Position numbers and translations under genes: made by a program
From: Sphingobium sp.
Lineage (GTDB): Bacteria; Pseudomonadota; Alphaproteobacteria; Sphingomonadales; Sphingomonadaceae
Direction of reading: 5' to 3'
NCBI GenBank assembly: GCA_020051025.1
Contig: JAGVJS010000264.1
Coordinates: 1-11,581 of the forward strand
Length of the DNA: 11,581 nucleotides
Notes under the pieces: model-generated
Told to the model about the DNA's origin: nothing
Seen by the model: only the letters and a program-made list of their open reading frames with translations
Databases searched by the model: none
Part shown: piece after piece, positions 7,226 to 11,581 of the stretch
Numbering within the stretch: position 1 is the first letter of the stretch
Layout: every line of letters starts with the position of its first letter

Positions 7226-7240
7226 GGCTGCGCGTCAGCC
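7226..7240 (-). other. Small hairpin in the TonB receptor leader
   Basis: GGCTG (7226-7230) pairs with CAGCC (7236-7240) around a 5-base loop. On the minus strand it is followed by TTTCT, so it resembles a very weak intrinsic terminator within the receptor leader, between the putative operator and the start codon. The stem is only 5 bp, so chance is quite possible. Confidence 0.25.
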
Positions 7241-7255
7241 ACGTTGCCGAAGCAC

Positions 7256-7294
7256 GTCATTTACATGACACAGAAATGATAGCTTCATGTCATG
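7256..7294. promoter_or_regulatory. Cluster of TGTCAT half-sites upstream of the TonB receptor
   Basis: CATGACA (7264-7270) and TGTCATG (7288-7294) form a 7-bp inverted repeat with a 17-base spacer. A third half-site, GTCAT (7256-7260), pairs with ATGAC (7265-7269) as a 4-base-spaced palindrome. The AT-rich patch lies 67-105 bases before the receptor start, the right place for a promoter/operator. I could not settle on a -35/-10 pair. It could bind a repressor of LacI, GntR or similar type; this is inference from symmetry only. Confidence 0.45.
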
Positions 7295-7319
7295 CAAGCA
7301 GATCACGGGCAATGGAACG

Positions 7320-7343
7320 AAAAACGGGGCCAAATCGGCCCCG
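7320..7343 (-). terminator. Rho-independent terminator of pyrG
   Basis: On the minus strand, 7 bases after the pyrG stop, CGGGGCC (7337-7343) pairs with GGCCCCG (7325-7331) around the loop GATTT and is followed at once by TTTTT (7320-7324). This is a textbook intrinsic terminator ending the tpiA-secG-pyrG segment and insulating the TonB receptor downstream. Confidence 0.92.
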
Positions 7344-7350
7344 CTTCCTG

Positions 7351-8982
7351 TTATACCAGCCGGCTCTGTTTCACCGCCGCCGCGATGAAACTGGCGAAGA
7401 GCGGGTGCGGATCGAACGGCTTGGATTTCAGTTCCGGGTGGAACTGCACGCCCACGAACCAGGGATGGTCCGGTCGCTCGACGATTTCGGGCAGCGTACC
7501 GTCCGGCGACATGCCCGAGAAGATCAGGCCGCCCTTTTCAAGGCGATCGCGATAGCCGGCATTAACCTCATAGCGATGGCGGTGCCGCTCGCTGATGTCG
7601 TTGCTGCCATAAATACCCGCGACCACGCTGTTGCCGGTCAGCTTGGCGGGATAGGCGCCCAGACGCATCGTGCCGCCCAGATCGGTGTCGGCCGTGCGCT
7701 TCTGAAGACCTTCCTTGCCCATCCATTCGGTGATGAGGCCGACGACCGGCTCAGACGTCTCGCCAAATTCCGTCGTGGACGCTTCGGCGATGCCCGCCGT
7801 GTTCCGCGCACCTTCGATACAGGCCATCTGCATGCCAAGGCAGATGCCGAAGAAGGGCACATTGCGTTCGCGCGCAAATTTGACCGATTCGATCTTGCCT
7901 TCCGACCCGCGCACACCAAAGCCGCCAGGGACCAGAATGCCGTGCATCGGTTCCAGGCTGGCGACGATGTCGTCACCCTTTTCGAACAGCTCCGCGTCGA
8001 TCCACTTGACCTTCACCTTCACCCGATTGGCCAGGCCACCATGGTTCAGCGCCTCATAGAGCGATTTATACGCGTCCAGCAGGCCGACATATTTGCCGAC
8101 CACGCCGATGGTGACTTCACCTTCGGGGTTCTGCTGGCGGTCCATGATGTCGTCCCAGCGTTCCAGCTTGGGCGCGGGCGCATCCTTGATGCCGAAGGCG
8201 CGCAGCACTTCGGCGTCCAGTCCTTCGGCATGATATTGATGCGGCACGGCATAGATGCTGCTGGCGTCGAGCGCGGGGATGACCGCTTCGGGACGCACGT
8301 TGCAGAACAGCGCGATCTTCTTGCGCTCGCTGTCGGGCAGTGGATGCTCGCAACGGCACAGCAGGATATCGGGCTGGATGCCGAGCGAGGTGAGGTCGCG
8401 CACGCTGCGCTGGGTCGGCTTGGTCTTCAGCTCGCCCGCCGCCGCGATGTACGGCACCAGCGTGACGTGAACGAAGATCGACTGGCCGCGATCCAGATCA
8501 TTATGCAGCTGGCGAATCGCCTCCATGAAGGGCAGCGATTCGATGTCGCCCACCGTGCCGCCGATTTCGCACAGCACGAAGTCGAGGTCTTCAGTGTCGG
8601 CGGTGGCGAACGCCTTGATCTCGTCGGTGACGTGCGGAATGACCTGCACCGTCGCGCCCAGATAGTCGCCGCGCCGCTCGCGCTGGATGATCGTCTGATA
8701 GACGCGGCCCTGCGTCACATTGTCCGACTGGCGCGCCGAAACCCCGGTGAAGCGCTCATAATGACCCAGGTCGAGGTCGGTTTCGGCCCCGTCGTCGGTC
8801 ACATAGACTTCGCCATGCTGGTAGGGCGACATCGTGCCCGGATCGACGTTGAGATAGGGGTCGAACTTGCGGATTCGCACACGGAAACCTCGCGCTTGCA
8901 ACAGGGCTGCGAGCGATGCGGCCATAAGGCCCTTGCCAAGCGAGGAGACCACGCCGCCGGTGATGAAAATATACCGCGTCAT
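7351..8982 (-). CDS. pyrG: CTP synthase (glutamine-hydrolysing)
   Basis: Converts UTP to CTP using ATP and glutamine, the last step of pyrimidine nucleotide synthesis, in the cytoplasm. The 543-residue protein has the expected two domains. The amidoligase half (1-270) opens [19 protein letters not shown] with the P-loop [11 protein letters not shown] (9-19), followed by [14 protein letters not shown] (38-51) and [12 protein letters not shown] (138-149). The class I glutamine amidotransferase half (about 290-540) has the oxyanion segment PGGFG (352-356), the nucleophile Cys381 in GICLGMQMA, and His515/Glu517 in QFHPE. Length equals the family norm and all catalytic residues are present. No Shine-Dalgarno is visible before ATG 8980-8982 (CTCTTCCC precedes it), so translation may start weakly or by another route; protein homology fixes this start. 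It lies 90 bases after secG with a hairpin in between. Confidence 0.98.
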   Translation of the reverse strand: MTRYIFITGGVVSSLGKGLMAASLAALLQARGFRVRIRKFDPYLNVDPGTMSPYQHGEVYVTDDGAETDLDLGHYERFTGVSARQSDNVTQGRVYQTIIQRERRGDYLGATVQVIPHVTDEIKAFATADTEDLDFVLCEIGGTVGDIESLPFMEAIRQLHNDLDRGQSIFVHVTLVPYIAAAGELKTKPTQRSVRDLTSLGIQPDILLCRCEHPLPDSERKKIALFCNVRPEAVIPALDASSIYAVPHQYHAEGLDAEVLRAFGIKDAPAPKLERWDDIMDRQQNPEGEVTIGVVGKYVGLLDAYKSLYEALNHGGLANRVKVKVKWIDAELFEKGDDIVASLEPMHGILVPGGFGVRGSEGKIESVKFARERNVPFFGICLGMQMACIEGARNTAGIAEASTTEFGETSEPVVGLITEWMGKEGLQKRTADTDLGGTMRLGAYPAKLTGNSVVAGIYGSNDISERHRHRYEVNAGYRDRLEKGGLIFSGMSPDGTLPEIVERPDHPWFVGVQFHPELKSKPFDPHPLFASFIAAAVKQSRLV

Positions 8983-9019
8983 GGGAAGAGAGGCTTAGCC
9001 TTTCGGAACAACAAAGGGC

Positions 9020-9043
9020 AAGCGCGCGAATCCACGCGCGCTT
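9020..9043 (-). terminator. GC-rich hairpin after secG
   Basis: AAGCGCGCG (9020-9028) and CGCGCGCTT (9035-9043) form a 9-bp stem with a 6-base loop, 29 bases past the secG stop. Going downstream on the minus strand the tail is GCCCTTTGTTGTT, only partly U-rich, while the strong T6 (9045-9050) lies upstream of the stem. It may be a partial terminator or an RNA-stability element that separates secG from pyrG expression. Confidence 0.45.
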
Positions 9044-9072
9044 GAAAAAAGATCGAAAGATCGACGGAAGGT

Positions 9073-9447
9073 TTAGTTGGCGAGCGGAACCGCGCCATTG
9101 GCAGCAGGTGCCGATGCCGCATTGCTCGCCGCGCCGGCCAGCGGATCGGCATTGGGGGCCGCCGGGGCACCCTGCGTGGCCGGAGCCTGCTTCACCAGCG
9201 AAGTGTCGATGTCGCTGGGCGCATGGCGCACGGCGGCGATCACCGCCATCACGACCGACAGCAACACGAAGATGCTGGCCAGTACGGTGGTCGAACGGGT
9301 CAGGAAATCCGCCGCGCCGCGCGCCGACATCAGGCCCGCCGGGCTGCCACCCACGCCCAGACCGCCGCCTTCCGACTTCTGCATCAGGATGACGGTGACC
9401 AGCAGGGCGGCGATGATCGCCTGCACGACGAGAAGGAAGGTGAACAT
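9073..9447 (-). CDS. secG: Preprotein translocase subunit SecG
   Basis: SecG is the small non-essential subunit of the SecYEG inner-membrane channel that helps SecA-driven export. The 124-residue protein has two hydrophobic segments (about 3-22 and 54-74) joined by the conserved cytoplasmic loop LMQKSEGGGLGVGG (21-34). The tail (78-124) is rich in Ala, Pro and Asn, ending GAVPLAN, as in many alphaproteobacterial SecG proteins. ATG 9445-9447 is chosen because it begins MFTFLLVVQAI directly at the first membrane segment; a longer frame upstream has no membrane or family features. Only a weak GGACAG precedes it. The gene lies between tpiA and pyrG, a common order (tpiA-secG) across bacteria. Confidence 0.96.
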   Translation of the reverse strand: MFTFLLVVQAIIAALLVTVILMQKSEGGGLGVGGSPAGLMSARGAADFLTRSTTVLASIFVLLSVVMAVIAAVRHAPSDIDTSLVKQAPATQGAPAAPNADPLAGAASNAASAPAANGAVPLAN

Positions 9448-9505
9448 GGCGAATTTCTGTCCGGTGAAGGAGTGCGTTGGCGCGCACATAGCGACGATGG
9501 GGCGC

Positions 9506-9527
9506 GGGGGCAACCTTGTCTGCCCCC
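9506..9527. other. Short hairpin in the tpiA-secG spacer
   Basis: GGGGGC (9506-9511) pairs with GCCCCC (9522-9527) around a 10-base loop, about 60 bases before the secG start. In the secG leader it would be a moderately stable stem. Function unknown; it lies next to the larger inverted repeat at 9545-9619. Confidence 0.35.
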
Positions 9528-9544
9528 TCCCTTGCTACACCGAT

Positions 9545-9619
9545 GTCCGTTCGTTTCGAGCGAAGTCGAGAAACAGCTGGCGCACAGGCTTCTCGACTTC
9601 GCTCGAAGCGAACGGGGAC
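9545..9619. repeat. Sphingomonad-type interspersed inverted repeat
   Basis: TTCGAGCGAAGTCGAGAA (9555-9572) is followed by its exact reverse complement (9590-9607) after a 17-base loop. Pairing continues outward over one T/G wobble into CGTTCG/CGAACG and then GTC/GAC with two unpaired bases, about 27 bp in all. The core is familiar to me as a dispersed intergenic repeat of Sphingomonadaceae; its translation gives the spurious VRFERSRE seen in misannotated proteins. It fills the tpiA-secG spacer, only 10 bases past the tpiA stop, so it probably acts as a terminator or 3'-end stabiliser for tpiA. Confidence 0.8.
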
Positions 9620-9629
9620 AAGGGGATTA

Positions 9630-10391
9630 TCAGGCCGCAGCCGCCAGCCGGCCATCGGCCGCTTCGATGATCGGCGCGAATTTCGCCGCGGTCAGGCTGG
9701 CGCCGCCCACCAGCCCGCCATCGACGTCGGCAATGGCCATCAGGTCGGCGGCATTCTCGCCGGTCATCGACCCGCCATAGAGGATTCGCACCTTGTCCGC
9801 CTCAGCGCCGATCCGGCTGGCGAGCGCCCCGCGCAGGGCGGCGTGCATGGTGGCGACCGCTTCCATCGTCGGAATGCGGCCGGTGCCGATCGCCCAGATC
9901 GGTTCGTAGGCGACCGCCAGCCAGTCGGCAGAGGCGCCCTCAGGCAGCGACGCGAGCAACTGGTCGGCCACGACCTGCTCCGCTTTGCCGGCATCCCGCA
10001 CGGCCAGCGTTTCGCCCACGCACAGGATGACGTTGATGCCCGCCTGATGCGCGGCGACCGATTTGGCCGCGATGTCCGCATTGGTTTCGCCCCGCGCCTC
10101 GCGCCGTTCGCTATGGCCGGTGATGACCCAGGTGGCGCCTGCCTCGGCCAGCATTTCCGCCGACAGCGACCCGGTATAGGCCCCGCTGAAATCCATATGG
10201 CAATTCTGCGCGCCGATGAACGCAGCGCCGCGCCGTTCGGACCCGGCCATGATCAGCGTCGCGGGCAGGCACAGGCCTACCTCCACCCCCGGATGGGCCG
10301 CGGCAATCTCCCCGATCGCCTCGACCTCGTCGAGATGCGCGCGCATCCCGTTCATCTTCCAATTGCCGACAACCAGCTTGCGCCTGCCCAT
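9630..10391 (-). CDS. tpiA: Triosephosphate isomerase
   Basis: Interconverts dihydroxyacetone phosphate and glyceraldehyde 3-phosphate in glycolysis and gluconeogenesis; a cytoplasmic TIM barrel acting as a dimer. The 253-residue protein shows all active-site motifs: NWKMN with Lys12 (10-14), GHSERR with His93 (92-97), the signature AYEPIWAIGTG with Glu163 (161-171, including the mobile loop 6), and the phosphate-binding ILYGGSM (203-209) and GLVGGASL (226-233). ATG 10389-10391 is chosen because MGRRKLVVGNWKMN matches the family start and an AAGGA lies upstream at a usable distance; the frame stays open for 59 more codons upstream but this Arg-rich extension has no family features. It is first of the tpiA-secG-pyrG run and divergent from the SurA/PpiD-like gene. 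Confidence 0.98.
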   Translation of the reverse strand: MGRRKLVVGNWKMNGMRAHLDEVEAIGEIAAAHPGVEVGLCLPATLIMAGSERRGAAFIGAQNCHMDFSGAYTGSLSAEMLAEAGATWVITGHSERREARGETNADIAAKSVAAHQAGINVILCVGETLAVRDAGKAEQVVADQLLASLPEGASADWLAVAYEPIWAIGTGRIPTMEAVATMHAALRGALASRIGAEADKVRILYGGSMTGENAADLMAIADVDGGLVGGASLTAAKFAPIIEAADGRLAAAA

Positions 10392-10529
10392 CAATCCGTT
10401 CCTTGTGATTATTGCTGCACGTCGCCCCCTGCCCTTCCGCCGTCGGGCCTTTACCCGTACGTCTCCTCGAAAGAGCAGGCTGCTGCCACAGCCGATGAAC
10501 GGCGCTCGCGCATTTGTCCAGTCCAAGCC

Positions 10530-10557
10530 TTGCCGCCGCGCGCATCCGCCCTTAAAG
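10530..10557 (+). promoter_or_regulatory. Weak candidate promoter for the SurA/PpiD-like gene
   Basis: TTGCCG (10530-10535) and TTAAAG (10552-10557) are spaced by 16 bases and would start a transcript about 28 bases before ATG 10592. The match to consensus is modest. The rest of the 200-base divergent spacer (10392-10591), which must also hold a tpiA promoter, shows no clearer pair. Confidence 0.28.
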
Positions 10558-10577
10558 CGGGCCGCCACACAGCCGCA

Positions 10578-10587
10578 GTTCCGGAAC
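10578..10587. promoter_or_regulatory. 10-bp palindrome directly before the SurA/PpiD-like start
   Basis: GTTCCGGAAC is a perfect palindrome ending four bases before ATG 10592 and it contains the only ribosome-site-like bases (GGAA). It may be a protein site overlapping translation initiation, or chance. Confidence 0.25.
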
Positions 10588-10591
10588 CCCC

Positions 10592-11581
10592 ATGCTTTCT
10601 GTCTTTCGCAGCTTCATCCGCTCCAAGTTCGGCGCCATCTTCGCCATCCTCTTCCTGGGGGTGATCGCTGCGGCCTTCATCATGGGGGACATTACGAGCG
10701 GCAAGTTCGGCGGCTCCATCACCGGCGGCGGCACCGCCGCCAAGGCCGGCGGCTATAAGCTGAGCGAAACCGAATTGCAGGATCGCGTCCAGCGCGTGTT
10801 CGAAAATGCGCGCCGCTCCAACCCCGGCATCCAGATCGGCGATTTCTTCGCGCAGGGCGGCGGCAAACAGGTCTATGATCAGTTGGTCGCCTCGCTGACG
10901 CTGCGCGCCTTTGCCGACGATCAGGGCGTGCATATTTCAAAGCGGTTGGTCGATGCGCAGATCGCGCAGATCCCCGCCTTTCAGGATGCCGCCGGCAATT
11001 TCAGCAATGAGAATTTCCGCGCCCTGCTGGCCCGCGAACGGCTGACCGAACAGGCGCTGCGCGACGATATCAGCCGCGAAATCCTCCAGCGCCAGCTGCT
11101 CAGCCCCGTCGGCCTCGGCGTCAAGCTGACCGACAGCCTGGTCCTGCCCTATGCTTCGTTGCTGCTGGAAGCGCGTCAGGGCACGGTCGCGGCCATCCCG
11201 GCCGTCGCCTTCCTGGACGAAAAGAACCCGACCGACGCCCAGTTGGCCGATTTCTACAAGAAGAACGCCAGCCGCTACACGATTCCCGAACAGCGCCGCA
11301 TCCGCTATGCCGTGATCGACGCGGAACGCTTCGCGCAGGCAGCCCAGCCGACCGACGCGGACATCAGCACCTATTATAATCAGAACAAGGCGACCTACGC
11401 CGCCAGGCAGAGCCGCAGCATCGAACAGCTGGTGCTGCCGACGCAGGCCGGTGCCAAGGCGATCGCCGATCAGGTAAAGGCTGGCAAGAGCCTCGCCGAC
11501 GCCGCAAAGGGTGCCGGCCTCGCCGCCTCCACCTTCGCTGACCAGAGCCGCGAGGCGCTGACGGGTTCCGCCGGCAAGTCC
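10592..11581 (+). CDS. ppiD: SurA/PpiD-like membrane-anchored periplasmic folding factor, N-terminal part
   Basis: The first 330 codons are present; the gene runs off the window. MLSVFRSFIRSKFGAIFAIL begins a short basic cytoplasmic tail and a single membrane helix (about 12-32, FGAIFAILFLGVIAAAFIM), followed by a Gly-rich linker (about 38-54) and a periplasmic SurA-N-like chaperone domain (about 55-180, with LSETELQDRVQRVFENARR, then FQDAAGNFSNENFRALLARERLTE-type helices). From about 210 on, the DAQLADFYKKNASRYTIPEQRRIRYAVI segment and a following QSRSIEQLVLPT strand match the PpiD arrangement before and into a parvulin-like rotamase domain. PpiD assists proteins leaving the Sec channel; secG being close by is notable but on the other strand. 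Whether the rotamase domain is active cannot be judged here. The only ribosome-site signal is a weak GGAA. Confidence 0.88.
   Translation, partial: MLSVFRSFIRSKFGAIFAILFLGVIAAAFIMGDITSGKFGGSITGGGTAAKAGGYKLSETELQDRVQRVFENARRSNPGIQIGDFFAQGGGKQVYDQLVASLTLRAFADDQGVHISKRLVDAQIAQIPAFQDAAGNFSNENFRALLARERLTEQALRDDISREILQRQLLSPVGLGVKLTDSLVLPYASLLLEARQGTVAAIPAVAFLDEKNPTDAQLADFYKKNASRYTIPEQRRIRYAVIDAERFAQAAQPTDADISTYYNQNKATYAARQSRSIEQLVLPTQAGAKAIADQVKAGKSLADAAKGAGLAASTFADQSREALTGSAGKS

Noticed and set aside
7207..9045. A 612-codon plus-strand frame across pyrG
   Set aside because: Antisense of an intact CTP synthase; no independent start signal or family features.
8756..9655. A 299-codon minus-strand frame joining the repeat, secG and the front of pyrG
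   Set aside because: It reads secG and pyrG in the wrong frame and crosses the inverted repeat.
10392..10568. A 59-codon upstream extension of tpiA
   Set aside because: The extension is Arg-rich spacer translation with no homology features; TpiA proteins begin right before the NWKMN motif.
9516..10664. A 382-codon plus-strand frame across tpiA with VRFERSRE near its start
   Set aside because: The start is the translated intergenic repeat and the rest is antisense tpiA, so it is a typical false gene.

Overview
The window looks like a core chromosomal segment from an alphaproteobacterium of the Sphingomonadaceae (Sphingobium, Sphingomonas or a close relative). The evidence is high GC, the gene order rimP-nusA-ylxR-infB and tpiA-secG-pyrG, alphaproteobacterial forms of NusA and YlxR, a large Xanthomonas/Caulobacter-type TonB-dependent receptor, and an intergenic inverted repeat with the core TTCGAGCGAAGTCGAGAA, which I recall as scattered through sphingomonad genomes. 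I see no phage, plasmid, insertion sequence, CRISPR array, tRNA or rRNA.

Region 1 (1-3282, minus strand) is the translation/transcription operon rimP-nusA-ylxR-infB. RimP matures the 30S subunit, NusA controls transcript elongation and termination, YlxR is a small RNA-binding-type protein with an added L7Ae-like half, and infB (only 71 codons present) encodes initiation factor IF-2. The nusA-ylxR junction is unusual: it holds a long hairpin and a 29-codon reading frame with a strong ribosome binding site that overlaps the ylxR start as ATGA.

Region 2 (3283-7319) is an accessory pair facing each other. A plus-strand lipoprotein of the soluble PQQ-dependent aldose dehydrogenase family and a minus-strand 846-residue TonB-dependent receptor converge on a shared 12-bp-stem hairpin. 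The receptor has a cluster of TGTCAT half-sites upstream that may be an operator.

Region 3 (7320-10391, minus strand) is tpiA-secG-pyrG: triosephosphate isomerase, a Sec translocon subunit and CTP synthase. The genes are separated by hairpin-rich spacers and end at a clean intrinsic terminator. Region 4 (10392-11581) is a divergent spacer and the first 330 codons of a plus-strand SurA/PpiD-like membrane-anchored periplasmic folding factor that runs off the window.

All gaps between genes are under 300 bases. Most of the window is ordinary housekeeping sequence, and I did not find a convincing new multi-gene system. The points worth a second look are the nusA-ylxR junction, the receptor operator, the shared divergent promoter and the structured intergenic repeats.
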